Positions 1-6,873 are shown, counted from the stretch's first letter. The stretch: 25,833 nucleotides of DNA from Aalborgiella sp043740415 (GCA_043740415.1 JAYUCJ010000147.1:1-25833), one strand, 5' to 3'. The notes: a model not told the origin generated them from the letters alone. Numbers and translations: made by a program.

Positions 1-86
1 GTCATAGAGGTGGTAGATCAATAATCATGCCAATTTTCGCACAAGTAACGCACTTTTAACTCATTTTTACACTTTCTTGCAACACT

Positions 87-914
87 TTAGACCACAACGT
101 GCTTAGACCGTGGGTAGACAAACTTGTGCAAACCCATCAGCTTAGGCGCAACAAACGGCATCCAGCTGGCGTGTTTTTGCGACAACCTGTCCGCCACCGC
201 CCACCAGGCACTGGGGTTCAAGCCCATGCCCACATGGCTGGCGAATACCTCGATATTCTCGGTGTGCGGGTTCACATGACAAGGCGCTTGAATGCTGCCT
301 TGCCAAGCGACCACGCCGTCCGTGCGCGAAAAAATACTGGTCGTCGGCACCGTGGGTGCCATCGGCAAGTCATATTGCGTGTGTTCAATAGCGCTGTTGC
401 GCCTCGTAGCCAGTTCGTAAATACGCCAAGCATTGGTCGATTTGGGCGATCCGGCAAAGGGCGTACCCAGCGTGATGACGCAATGCACCATGTCAGGCAT
501 CATTTTGGCCAGCTCGCGGGCGTAAACACCGCCCAAGCTCCAGCCCACCAAGCTGACTTTGCGCCCCGTTGCTTCGAAAGCCTGCCGGATTTGCTGCTGC
601 GCCGCGTCTAAAACACCAGCTCGCGGCCCCAAGTTCAGCCCTTGGCCCCAGCCCTGCGTCGCATAGCCCAACGAGTCTAAATACTTGCGCAACGGCACCG
701 TGCTGATGTCGCCAGCACTCAAGCCCGGAAACACAATCACATGCGTGCCATCACCAGCAGCATCGCATTTAGGCGCACGCTTCAACGCAAGCCAAGCTGG
801 CACCACCGCGCCAAACTCCCAAAATGCCCGAAATTCAAGGGCTAAAAGTACCAGATTCGGCGGGGCTACATCGTGCAAGGGCACGTAAGGTTTGGGCATA
901 TCGAGAGGCTGCAT
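87..914 (-). CDS. alpha/beta hydrolase (esterase/lipase-like)
   Basis: This is a serine hydrolase of the alpha/beta fold, probably an esterase or lipase-like enzyme; the substrate cannot be told. With the start at 914 it has 275 residues. The nucleophile elbow GWSLGG is visible (Ser about 126), followed by a likely catalytic Asp in SRTDG (about 199) and His in ASHVG (about 227), in the usual Ser-Asp-His order. A PGL segment near the first strand is the probable oxyanion region. No signal peptide is seen. An in-frame ATG at 986 would add 24 residues of unconvincing sequence; neither start has a clear Shine-Dalgarno, and I prefer 914 because the protein then begins close to the family's usual start. 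It stands alone, transcribed leftward. Fold assignment is firm, function general. Confidence 0.8.
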   Translation of the reverse strand: MQPLDMPKPYVPLHDVAPPNLVLLALEFRAFWEFGAVVPAWLALKRAPKCDAAGDGTHVIVFPGLSAGDISTVPLRKYLDSLGYATQGWGQGLNLGPRAGVLDAAQQQIRQAFEATGRKVSLVGWSLGGVYARELAKMMPDMVHCVITLGTPFAGSPKSTNAWRIYELATRRNSAIEHTQYDLPMAPTVPTTSIFSRTDGVVAWQGSIQAPCHVNPHTENIEVFASHVGMGLNPSAWWAVADRLSQKHASWMPFVAPKLMGLHKFVYPRSKHVVV

Positions 915-1104
915 ATTGGGGTAAGTTGTTTCTCTGTAACGTACAGTAGCAGACTTGCAAAAAGCTGTCTTGGCTAAAAGACGCATTTGCTACGGGTAAA
1001 CGTTTAAAACAGCACTTTTCGGCTGCTTTTAGAGGCGGCACTCTGAATTTGCGTCGCGTGGGGGACGTGGGGTGTGCGGGTAAATACTGATTAAATCGAT
1101 ATTT

Positions 1105-1160
1105 AAGTGCTATTTATGGCTCTAGCTATCGTATTTATTGTCTTAGGTGCTATCGAAAAT
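1105..1160 (+). repeat. Dispersed repeat copy 1 (diverged)
   Basis: This intergenic copy lies between the hydrolase and higA. It carries GGCTCTAGCTATCGTATTTA and then TTGTCTTAGGTGCTAT, a diverged match to the family core TAGCCGGCGTATTTATTGCC. The flank AGTGCTATTTATGGC resembles the left flank of copy 4, so the unit is about 45-55 bp. Confidence 0.6.
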
Positions 1161-1169
1161 ATAGTATTT

Positions 1170-1535
1170 TTAAGCGACTTCTCGAATCAAACAATCCGCT
1201 GAAATCCCCAAACCTGCATGCAAACGCCGCACCATCAGCAGGCTCAAAGGGCGTTTCTTGCTGAGCACTTCATAAACGCGGTTTAAGCCGCCAATCATGG
1301 GTTGCAAATCTTTGGGTTTCAAACCTTGCTGCTCCATCCTGAATTTAATGGCTTCTATGGGGTCGGGTAATTCGAGTTTGTAGTGTTTGGCCTCAAAAGC
1401 TTCTACCAAAGCGCCCAACACTTCTAGCCGATCAGCCTGTTCAGTGCCCACGACAGGGTCCATATCAATCAAGGCTGAGACTTCTTTGAGTGCAGCTTTG
1501 TAATCTGTTTGGGTATGGATGGGATGGATATTCAT
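1170..1535 (-). CDS. higA: HigA-type antitoxin, HTH regulator
   Basis: This 121-residue protein resembles the E. coli HigA antitoxin, which binds and neutralises the HigB mRNA interferase and represses its own operon. The N-terminal half (1-55) is the HigA dimer and partner-binding region. The C-terminal half carries an XRE-type helix-turn-helix around residues 70-115, where GLKPKDLQPMIGG and RVYEVLSKKRPLSL match the DNA-contacting helices of the family. It lies 12 bp downstream of the toxin gene, giving the toxin-first order typical of higBA. Repression is expected to act on the palindrome at 1862-1878 upstream of higB. Identification rests on both proteins matching the same module. Confidence 0.85.
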   Translation of the reverse strand: MNIHPIHTQTDYKAALKEVSALIDMDPVVGTEQADRLEVLGALVEAFEAKHYKLELPDPIEAIKFRMEQQGLKPKDLQPMIGGLNRVYEVLSKKRPLSLLMVRRLHAGLGISADCLIREVA

Positions 1536-1547
1536 AGCCTTTTCCTT

Positions 1548-1850
1548 TTAATTCAATTCAACTGTGTCCGCATCAATCGCGTCGTATTGCTTATGTGTGC
1601 CAATGAACTTCACAAATACAAATTTCGTTTGATAAGCCACTGAAACAATCAATCGGTAATCATTGCCTTTGATATTGAACACAACGCGCCGACTTTTCAA
1701 CACACTGGCGCTGGCGTAAGCAGCTTTGATGTCGGCTGGCTGCGCCCAATTAGCCTTTTTTACCTCATCGCACCAAGCCAGTACAGCTTGCTTTGCCAAC
1801 GGATGCTTGGCGGTGAAGGCAAGCAAAGGTGGTAGTGAAACAAGGTGCAT
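1548..1850 (-). CDS. higB: HigB-type mRNA interferase toxin
   Basis: This 100-residue protein matches the HigB branch of the RelE-fold toxins, ribosome-dependent mRNA interferases. It begins MHL as E. coli HigB does, and keeps the family blocks VVFNIKGNDYRLIV (about 56-69) and the C-terminal GTHKQYD (about 84-90), where the conserved His and Tyr near the end belong to the active-site region. Length is normal for the family (about 100). It is transcribed leftward with higA directly downstream, and the frame appears intact, so this module is likely functional. The palindrome 12 bp upstream of its ATG is the probable autoregulatory operator. Confidence 0.85.
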   Translation of the reverse strand: MHLVSLPPLLAFTAKHPLAKQAVLAWCDEVKKANWAQPADIKAAYASASVLKSRRVVFNIKGNDYRLIVSVAYQTKFVFVKFIGTHKQYDAIDADTVELN

Positions 1851-1861
1851 ATCGCTATTTT

Positions 1862-1878
1862 AGTCCCTATTTGGGACT
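1862..1878 (-). promoter_or_regulatory. Putative HigA operator, 17-bp palindrome
   Basis: AGTCCC-TATTT-GGGACT is an exact inverted repeat centred 20 bp upstream of the higB start. Position and symmetry fit an autorepression site bound by a HigA dimer. Binding is inferred. Confidence 0.6.
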
Positions 1879-1887
1879 GATTGAAGT

Positions 1888-2283
1888 TAAATCTCACCCC
1901 TTCAACGGACTCCTCCTCCCCAAATCCTCCATATAGTTCTCAATCGCTTGCCCTTCGCGGTCCAGAAAGCGTTGGACGGCTTCTGCGAAGGCGGGGTGGG
2001 CTAGCCAGTGGGCGCTGGTGGCTTTGATGGGGAGCAGGGCTCGGGCCATTTTGTGTTCGCCCTGTGCGCCGCCTTCAAAGCGTTGGTAGCCGTGCTGGAT
2101 GCACCATGCTATGGGTTGGTAGTAGCAAGTTTCGAAGTGCAGGCAGTCGACGCGTTCTAGAGCGCCCCAGTAGCGGCCGTAGGCGATTTTCTCGACGGAT
2201 TTGGGGGTATTTTCTTCAATTTGATCGTTTTGAGTGCCGATTATGGCTGTAGCCGGCGTATTTATTGCCTGAGGCGCTATTAA
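1888..2283 (-). pseudogene. FemAB-like gene, duplicated 3' fragment
   Basis: The leftward frame repeats the last roughly 130 residues of the intact FemAB-like gene at 5607-6848, with the shared blocks YGRYWGALERVDCLHFE, RFEGGAQGEHKMARALLP and ENYMEDLGRRSPLKG. By eye the DNA is close to 90 percent identical, from TAAATCTCACC just past the stop codon through a dispersed repeat near 2283. The catalytic N-terminal two thirds is missing, and the frame continues only into unrelated sequence overlapping the end of vapC, with an ATG at 2331 by chance. It should be read as a remnant, not a gene. The stop codon is conserved at 1894. It marks one edge of the accessory segment at 2.3-5.6 kb. Confidence 0.85.
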
Positions 2284-2285
2284 AT
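2235..2285 (+). repeat. Dispersed repeat copy 2, inside the FemAB-like fragment
   Basis: It contains the exact core TAGCCGGCGTATTTATTGCC followed by TGAGGCGCTATTAAA. Read leftward it encodes QAINTPA in the frame of the fragment, exactly as in the intact gene, so the repeat was present before the duplication. Confidence 0.85.
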
Positions 2286-2302
2286 ATTTGAGATATTTGA
2301 TG

Positions 2303-2728
2303 TTAAGGCCAACAGGCCACAGTGATGCCACGTTTCACCGCGACTTTTCGCAAATCTTGGTCCAAAGTGGCAAGGGAGCAGCCTAGGCTTTCGGCAAGTA
2401 GCAAATAACTGGCATCGTAAGCTGAAAGATTGTCTTCAAACGCCCTCAGTGTTAACTGTTTTGTGGCACTCGTGTTTTCTGGTGGCACAACTGTTGCAGC
2501 CAGGTCTTCAATCAAGTCAAAACATGTTGCACATTCTGCTTTGCCGATGACTTTCGCTTTCAGTGCGCGTGAAATAACATTCGCCGCTTCCGCAACAAAC
2601 AGCGCAGGCACGTAGACATCATGCGTTTCAACCAAGCCAGCTACTTTGATAGCATAGTCTCTGTCTGCCTCAGAGCCATCATTGAACAACCACCGCATTA
2701 CCACAGAGTTATCAATAACTAGCTTCAC
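2303..2728 (-). CDS. vapC: VapC-type PIN-domain toxin
   Basis: This 141-residue protein is a PIN-domain ribonuclease, the toxin half of a VapBC-type module. The acidic residues expected to hold the metal are visible: D6 in the opening VIDNSVV strand, E47 in VAEAAN, D105 in AYDASYLLLAE, and D123 in LATLDQDL. Its ATG overlaps the antitoxin stop by 4 bp (ATGA), so the two are translationally coupled. The frame is complete and length is typical (about 130-145). RNA target is unknown. Its last codons abut the breakpoint of the duplicated FemAB-like fragment at about 2285-2300, so the end of the gene may have been shaped by that rearrangement. Confidence 0.88.
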   Translation of the reverse strand: MKLVIDNSVVMRWLFNDGSEADRDYAIKVAGLVETHDVYVPALFVAEAANVISRALKAKVIGKAECATCFDLIEDLAATVVPPENTSATKQLTLRAFEDNLSAYDASYLLLAESLGCSLATLDQDLRKVAVKRGITVACWP

Positions 2729-2958
2729 TTACGGCCTTCCATCAAGGCTGCTGTAATGTCAAATGTAGGCGTCGTTGCGCTGGCCATGTGGTTTGCTACG
2801 CGATTTGCAAACCCAAGTTTTGATGATGCTTTTTGGATAGGCACCAACTGCGCCACAGGCACCCCCCTGACCGTGATTTCAAACCTCGCACCCGTTTGCA
2901 CCGCTTTGACATACTCAGAAAACTTATTTTTCACTTCCGCCAATTGCACTTGTGACAT
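2725..2958 (-). CDS. vapB: Phd/YefM-type antitoxin paired with VapC
   Basis: This 77-residue antitoxin begins MSQVQLAEVKNKFSEYVKAV, followed by ARFEITVRGVPVAQLVPI, the diagnostic start of the Phd/YefM fold that binds operator DNA. The C-terminal part (about 50-77, ending ALMEGRK) is the expected toxin-binding tail. A clear Shine-Dalgarno AAGGAG lies 6 bp upstream of the ATG. It overlaps vapC by 4 bp and is the first gene of the operon. Autoregulation probably uses the inverted repeat at 2973-3009. Confidence 0.88.
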   Translation of the reverse strand: MSQVQLAEVKNKFSEYVKAVQTGARFEITVRGVPVAQLVPIQKASSKLGFANRVANHMASATTPTFDITAALMEGRK

Positions 2959-2972
2959 GGCTTACTCCTTAA

Positions 2973-3009
2973 AGACAATAGCATTTTATCAAGTGATGGC
3001 TATTTGTCT
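2973..3009 (-). promoter_or_regulatory. Inverted repeat upstream of vapBC
   Basis: The arms AGACAATAGC (2973-2982) and GCTATTTGTCT (2999-3009) are complementary apart from one extra base. They lie just upstream of the antitoxin Shine-Dalgarno, where an autoregulatory operator is expected. Confidence 0.45.
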
Positions 3010-3051
3010 AGCTAGGTGGTTAAGTTGGGCGTGCTACCGAGTATGATCGCA

Positions 3052-3342
3052 TCAAGCGTGTAGCGACTGTCGTGCGATATCTGGCGCGATAGAAACAATT
3101 TTTAAAAGCGCTGCTGCTGGGCCAGTGGGTGTGCGTCGGTGTTGCTCCCAGTTTTGTAGCGTTTTGATGCTCACGCGCATCAAACTGGCGAACTCGCTTT
3201 GGGTCAAACCCACGCCTTCGCGCACAGCTTTAGCGTCTGGCGCTTCCATGAGGAAGCGGCGCGAAGGCTTCATGTCGCCTTTGGCGATTGCTTTAGCCTC
3301 TTTCAGGCTTTGCACCAAGTCGTTGAATAGGTTTTCTTCCAT
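3052..3342 (-). CDS. HigA2/NadS-type XRE antitoxin
   Basis: This roughly 96-residue protein belongs to the HigA-2/NadS group of XRE regulators. The N-terminal part (NLFNDLVQSLKEAKAI) is the toxin-binding region. The helix-turn-helix lies at about 40-75, with VGLTQSEFASLMRVSIKTLQ followed by the very typical NWEQHRRTPTGPA. I place the start at 3342: the Shine-Dalgarno AAGGAG then sits 8 bp away, whereas the ATG at 3348 would be only 2 bp from it. The partner toxin gene ends at 3345, immediately upstream, and is broken by a stop codon, so this antitoxin appears orphaned but intact. It probably still represses the promoter at 3663-3682. Confidence 0.8.
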   Translation of the reverse strand: MEENLFNDLVQSLKEAKAIAKGDMKPSRRFLMEAPDAKAVREGVGLTQSEFASLMRVSIKTLQNWEQHRRTPTGPAAALLKIVSIAPDIARQSLHA

Positions 3343-3344
3343 GC

Positions 3345-3656
3345 TCATAACTCCTTCACAAAATCTCGCAATAATGCGGTTTCCACTGCTGTTAGAGTGT
3401 CTTTTTTGGATTTCGGGTAAGCCATCAGCATGTAGATGAGATGGTCGTCCTTGATCTAGTAATAAATCACCCTGATTCCCCCGCTTTTGCCACGCCCTTG
3501 CGCAGCGTGGCGCACCTTACGAATACCACCACCGTCTTTGATAATGTCACCGCGCTGCGGGTTCTCTAACAGCGCGTTTTGCAGGCTATGGTATTCATCA
3601 TCACTGAGCAGCTCCACAATCAGTCGCGTGAAAGTTGGGGTTTCAATAAATTCCAT
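3345..3656 (-). pseudogene. HigB2/RelE-type toxin gene with internal amber stop
   Basis: The frame from ATG at 3656 would encode 103 residues, starting MEFIETPTFTRLIVELLSDD, with the family blocks PQRGDIIKDGGGIRKVR and GRGKSGGIRVIYY. Codon 67 (3456-3458) is TAG. The same frame then continues IKDDHLIYMLMAYPKSKKD and LLRDFV to the TGA at 3345-3347. In the HigB-2 family the block RxIYY is followed by an aromatic or similar residue and then the last strands, so TAG probably replaced TGG. The truncated product lacks the C-terminal strands and should be inactive. The downstream antitoxin is intact. Alternatives are a sequencing error or amber readthrough. Confidence 0.85.
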
Positions 3657-3662
3657 GCTGCG

Positions 3663-3682
3663 ATTATACGCCAATGGCGTAT
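3663..3682 (-). promoter_or_regulatory. Promoter and palindromic operator of the second higBA-type module
   Basis: On the minus strand a perfect -10 box TATAAT (3663-3668) lies 6 bp upstream of the toxin ATG. It overlaps the perfect 17-bp palindrome ATACGCCAATGGCGTAT (3666-3682). A repressor on the palindrome would block the promoter. The short distance from -10 to ATG implies an almost leaderless mRNA. Confidence 0.6.
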
Positions 3683-3809
3683 GTAACAATGGGCTGCAAG
3701 AGATGTCGTAGTGGAAGTAGGTGTCAGAGGTTTGGGCACTGGCGGTGGCAGTGAATGTGCAGAAAGTGAAGAGGAACGCTAGGAAGATGGCGTGTAGGGG
3801 GCGAAACAT
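3683..3809 (-). pseudogene. Truncated start of a secreted Rhs-type gene
   Basis: The frame from ATG 3809 encodes a signal peptide (MFRPLHAIFLAFLFTF then cleavage near ATASAQ) followed by TYFHYDISCSPLL. This matches the first mature residues of the Rhs protein at 4495-5436, which reads TYFHNDISGSPM after its own signal peptide. Similarity ends there, and the frame runs through the operator of the toxin-antitoxin module into the toxin gene. This is therefore the 5' remnant of a second Rhs gene, cut off where the module begins. It makes an accidental fusion of the Rhs signal peptide with the broken toxin. Confidence 0.75.
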
Positions 3810-3855
3810 GGGGTAACTTGGGTAAATGTAAGTTTCAGCATAATTTAGAGAGAAG

Positions 3856-3900
3856 TTTGGCTGTAGCCGGCGTATTTATTGCCTAAGCAGCTATGAAAGA
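3856..3900 (+). repeat. Dispersed repeat copy 3
   Basis: The intergenic stretch between the Rhs remnant and the putative immunity gene carries TGGCTGTAGCCGGCGTATTT and then ATTGCCTAAGCAGCTATGAA, a close match to the family core. Confidence 0.8.
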
Positions 3901-3932
3901 AATAGTAATTTAATTTCCATAAAATCGACATA

Positions 3933-4490
3933 TTAGTGAAAAAAAAGACTTTTACCTTCCTTTTGAAACATATCAATCATTGCATCGTGTCCGAGCGTGT
4001 TTCGACATTCGAGCTCTTTTTTACTAAGAGGCAATACCAGCATAAAGCGAACCTCTTGGCCAGTGATGGTCGTAACAGGGGGAATTGATTGCAGAATATC
4101 GGCAGTGGCAATAGGCATCAAAATTGTCGCATGGGGTATGAACTCAGCCACCTCCGAGGCGTGAGGCTGGCCTGCGACTTCCCCCAATTGCATATGCATC
4201 ATATTCTCTCGCTCGTAATCTTCCAAATTGGCAAGCAGCCTCGCCACTTCCATTTCCTGACCTCTAGTCAATGCGACGAAAACTGTATTTGTGTACCGAG
4301 GCAAGGTCGCAACGAGGAAGACTGCTTCGTCGACATCCTCAACAACTCCAACGACCGCATTAAATTTACCGAGAAAATCTCCCGAGAGTGTGAACTCCAG
4401 AGGCGTTACAGGGTCGCGTAGTTTTGCGTACTCAAATAATAGCGAAACAATCGCATATTGAAGTTTGTTTAAATTTGGCGATGGGTTCAT
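3933..4490 (-). CDS. SUFU-family putative immunity protein
   Basis: This 185-residue protein directly follows the Rhs toxin gene, 4 bp after its stop, where the immunity gene of a polymorphic toxin is expected. The C-terminal region RFMLVLPLSKKELECR and GHDAMIDMFQKEG resembles the end of suppressor-of-fused (SUFU) domains, a family known as immunity proteins in such systems. It has no signal peptide, fitting cytoplasmic protection of the producing cell. An ATG at 4547 would overlap the toxin gene by 53 bp; the ATG at 4490, just past the toxin stop, is preferred. Function is inferred from position and weak-to-moderate family resemblance. Confidence 0.7.
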   Translation of the reverse strand: MNPSPNLNKLQYAIVSLLFEYAKLRDPVTPLEFTLSGDFLGKFNAVVGVVEDVDEAVFLVATLPRYTNTVFVALTRGQEMEVARLLANLEDYERENMMHMQLGEVAGQPHASEVAEFIPHATILMPIATADILQSIPPVTTITGQEVRFMLVLPLSKKELECRNTLGHDAMIDMFQKEGKSLFFH

Positions 4491-4494
4491 AGCA

Positions 4495-5436
4495 CTATTC
4501 TTTAGTAAATCCATTTGGTGCAGCCCAATTACCAAGGCCTGGCTCATTGCTCAGTTCCTTAGCATGCTTACCCCCTGGCCCACGATTGCATTGCGTGCAT
4601 GCTCCCGTTAAATTGTTTTCCGCATTTGCCCGCTTTGTAGCCTCTGCTTTACTCAACGTACCAGCGTTTACATCATCAGCGTAAGACTTGAGGGACTTAA
4701 TATGGTCTACCTCGTTTGCAGGTCTAATGGTGCAGTATGTGCAATTACCTCCATTTTCAGCCAATTTACCCGCACGAGCAGCTTGAAAATTTGCTTGTCC
4801 AGCGACGCGCAACTCTGTTGCTGTCACTTTAGCAGCCAACCCTTCTGCAGCAGAAATTCCTCCACCTGCTGTCCCAGTTGCAATTTCCGCCCCAACAGTT
4901 GCCGCCGCTGCCAACCCAGCCTGCCTCTGTGCCACCCACATCGAAGCACGTACCGCCGCATAAACGATGACTGGAACTGGAATCCGTCCATCTGGATCCA
5001 CAAACTTATACGGATTATTATTCGCATAAGCATAGCGGTTAAAGCTATGAATATTAGCTTCTTGAAACCCCACCGGGTCTATACCCATGAAACGGCCAAT
5101 CACTGGGTCGTAATACCTGGCGCCCATGTAAGACAAGCCGGTACTGGCATCAAACGGGCTGCCTGCGTAGCCTATTTTGTTGGTGCCGTTGCGGCTTGGA
5201 ACTTCATTGCGTGTCTTTTCGCCATAGGGTTTATAGCCTTCTTTCCAAACCACGTTGCCAGCGGCATCGGTGGCCACCATGGGGCTGCCTGAAATATCGT
5301 TGTGGAAGTAGGTGACTGTGGCGCCGGCGGGTTGGGCGAGGGCGGGCAGACTTATGAGAAGGCTAATGGCTAAGCCTCTCAAAAAATATAATGTGCCATT
5401 TGGTACTAAACGCATGATTGAAATTAGGTATTTCAT
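4495..5436 (-). CDS. Short secreted Rhs protein with HNH-type nuclease tail
   Basis: This 313-residue polymorphic toxin has three parts. Residues 1-39 form a signal peptide (hydrophobic RGLAISLLISLPALAQ; an alternative start is M8). Residues 42-150 are the conserved Rhs-associated core, with YFHNDISGSP, GLSYMGARYYDPVIGRFMG, DPVGF and NRYAYANNNPYKFVDPDGR. After a hydrophobic alanine-rich linker (about 153-205), the variable tail carries CTYC (C232, C235), VDH (D244, H245), NL (275-276) and CTQCN (C280, C283, N284). This is the layout of a zinc-bound HNH nuclease. The large YD-repeat shell of full Rhs proteins is absent. The SUFU-type gene directly downstream is the likely immunity. Secretion through Sec is inferred; how the tail would enter a target cell is not evident. 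Confidence 0.85.
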   Translation of the reverse strand: MKYLISIMRLVPNGTLYFLRGLAISLLISLPALAQPAGATVTYFHNDISGSPMVATDAAGNVVWKEGYKPYGEKTRNEVPSRNGTNKIGYAGSPFDASTGLSYMGARYYDPVIGRFMGIDPVGFQEANIHSFNRYAYANNNPYKFVDPDGRIPVPVIVYAAVRASMWVAQRQAGLAAAATVGAEIATGTAGGGISAAEGLAAKVTATELRVAGQANFQAARAGKLAENGGNCTYCTIRPANEVDHIKSLKSYADDVNAGTLSKAEATKRANAENNLTGACTQCNRGPGGKHAKELSNEPGLGNWAAPNGFTKE

Positions 5437-5606
5437 AAATTGATTCCAAAACTAATGATTAAAATTAATAGTTTTAATCTGAAAGAAGCAAGGTAATAAT
5501 TGGCATTAACCACGATAAATCAGGCGCAACCGTAACTATAAAGTTTAGCGCGGGTGACTGTGTATTTGTGGTTGCACATGCTGTTCAATAATTTCAAAAC
5601 TAAATC

Positions 5607-6848
5607 TCACCCTTTCAACGGACTCCGCCTCCCCAAATCCTCCATATAGTTCTCAATCCCTTGCCCTTCGCGGTCTAGAAAGCGTTGGACGGCGTCCGAA
5701 AAAGCGGGGTGGGCTAGCCAGTGGGCGCTGGTGGCTTTGATGGGGAGCAGGGCTCTTGCCATTTTGTGTTCGCCTTGCGCGCCGCCTTCAAAGCGGTGGT
5801 AGCCGTGGTTGATGCACCATTCAATCGGCTGGTAGTAGCAAGCTTCAAAATGCAGGCAATCGACGCGTTCTAGTGCGCCCCAGTAGCGGCCATAGGCGAT
5901 TTTTTCGTCGATATTGCCTAAATTTACGTTAAATGGCTCATTTTGAGTGCTATTCATGCCTCTAGCCGGCGTATTTATTGCCTGAACAGCTACTAAACTT
6001 GTAGCAATAGGCGTGCCGTCGCGCTCTGCTGTGAAGAGCAGCCAGTTCTCGGGCATGGTAGTTTGCATCTGCTTGAAGAAGTCGCGGCTCAGATATGGGG
6101 CGTTACCGTGCTCCCAGTAGGTGCGTTCGTAGCAGCGGTAGAAGAAATCCCAGTCCGTGTCGCTAATATCTGCGCCTAGCGACCAGCGGAAGGTGACGCC
6201 GGCCTCCAAGACTTTGCGGCGTTCGGCGCGGATTTTTTTGCGTTTGTCTTGCGCCATCGTGGCTAGGAAGGCATCGAAATCTGCGTAATTGCCTGATTTA
6301 TTAGTCCAATGGAACTGGACGGTGTGGCGCAGCATCAATTTTTCGGCTTTGCAGGTTTCTACGTCTTCATCACTGCAAAACAGCAGGTGCAGGGACGATA
6401 AATTTTCCTTTTCACACCACGCAATCACCGCTTTGAGGAGGATTTGCCGCGAATCCGCATCCCGCGCCAGCAGCCGCGAGCCAGGAACGGGGGTGAAGGG
6501 CGGGGCGATGAGGGCTTTGGGGTAGTAGGGCAGGCCGTGTTGCTGGTAGGCGTTGGCCCAGCTGTGGTCGAAGACGAATTCGCCGTAGGAATGGTCTTTG
6601 AGGTAGAGCGGGCAGGCGGCTTGCAGTTGATCGCCTTGCCACAGGGTGAGGAAACGCGGTGTCCATCCTGTTTCTGGGCAGGCACTACCGCTTTGGTACA
6701 TCGCCGCCAGATACTCGTACCGTAGGAAGGGGCTGGGATGGCTTTGCTGAGCGAGCAGGGCATTCCACTCGGTGGCATCAACCTCTAGCGGCGAGGCGTG
6801 TTCGCGAATGACATAATCGAGTGAATTAGAGTTGTTTTTCAATGACAT
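5607..6848 (-). CDS. FemAB-like / GNAT-fold protein (PF04339, peptidogalycan type) with repeat-derived insert
   Basis: This 413-residue cytoplasmic protein belongs to the DUF482/FemAB-like group related to GNAT acyltransferases. The true reaction is not established for this family. Family blocks are visible: HPSPFLRYEYLAAM near 36-50, the QDKRKKIRAERRKV segment near 230, YWEHGNAPYLSRDFF, YGRYWGALERVDCLHFE and RFEGGAQGEHKMARALLP. Between TPIATSL and KIAYGRYWG, where relatives have a short turn, lie about 30 extra residues (about 283-312). Part of these is the translated dispersed repeat (VQAINTPARGMNSTQ), so the insert is an addition to a surface loop. Its 3' end is duplicated at 1888-2283. 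It is divergent from nadE, with a long inverted repeat between. Confidence 0.85.
   Translation of the reverse strand: MSLKNNSNSLDYVIREHASPLEVDATEWNALLAQQSHPSPFLRYEYLAAMYQSGSACPETGWTPRFLTLWQGDQLQAACPLYLKDHSYGEFVFDHSWANAYQQHGLPYYPKALIAPPFTPVPGSRLLARDADSRQILLKAVIAWCEKENLSSLHLLFCSDEDVETCKAEKLMLRHTVQFHWTNKSGNYADFDAFLATMAQDKRKKIRAERRKVLEAGVTFRWSLGADISDTDWDFFYRCYERTYWEHGNAPYLSRDFFKQMQTTMPENWLLFTAERDGTPIATSLVAVQAINTPARGMNSTQNEPFNVNLGNIDEKIAYGRYWGALERVDCLHFEACYYQPIEWCINHGYHRFEGGAQGEHKMARALLPIKATSAHWLAHPAFSDAVQRFLDREGQGIENYMEDLGRRSPLKG
5945..5999 (+). repeat. Dispersed repeat copy 4, translated within the FemAB-like gene
   Basis: It carries CTCTAGCCGGCGTATTTATT and then GCCTGAACAGCTACTAAA. The host gene reads it on the opposite strand as VAVQAINTPARG without a stop. 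The left flank TGAGTGCTATTCATG matches that of copy 1. Confidence 0.85.
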
Positions 6849-6873
6849 TTACCAGAGATTGTTCATTCGAGCC

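Noticed and set aside
1894..2331. A complete 145-residue gene at the FemAB-like fragment
   Set aside because: The N-terminal 18 residues are unrelated sequence overlapping vapC; the rest is only the 3' third of the parent gene.
1888..6000. A composite transposon or insertion sequence
   Set aside because: Direct copies of a gene end flank the segment, but no transposase, integrase or terminal inverted repeats were seen.
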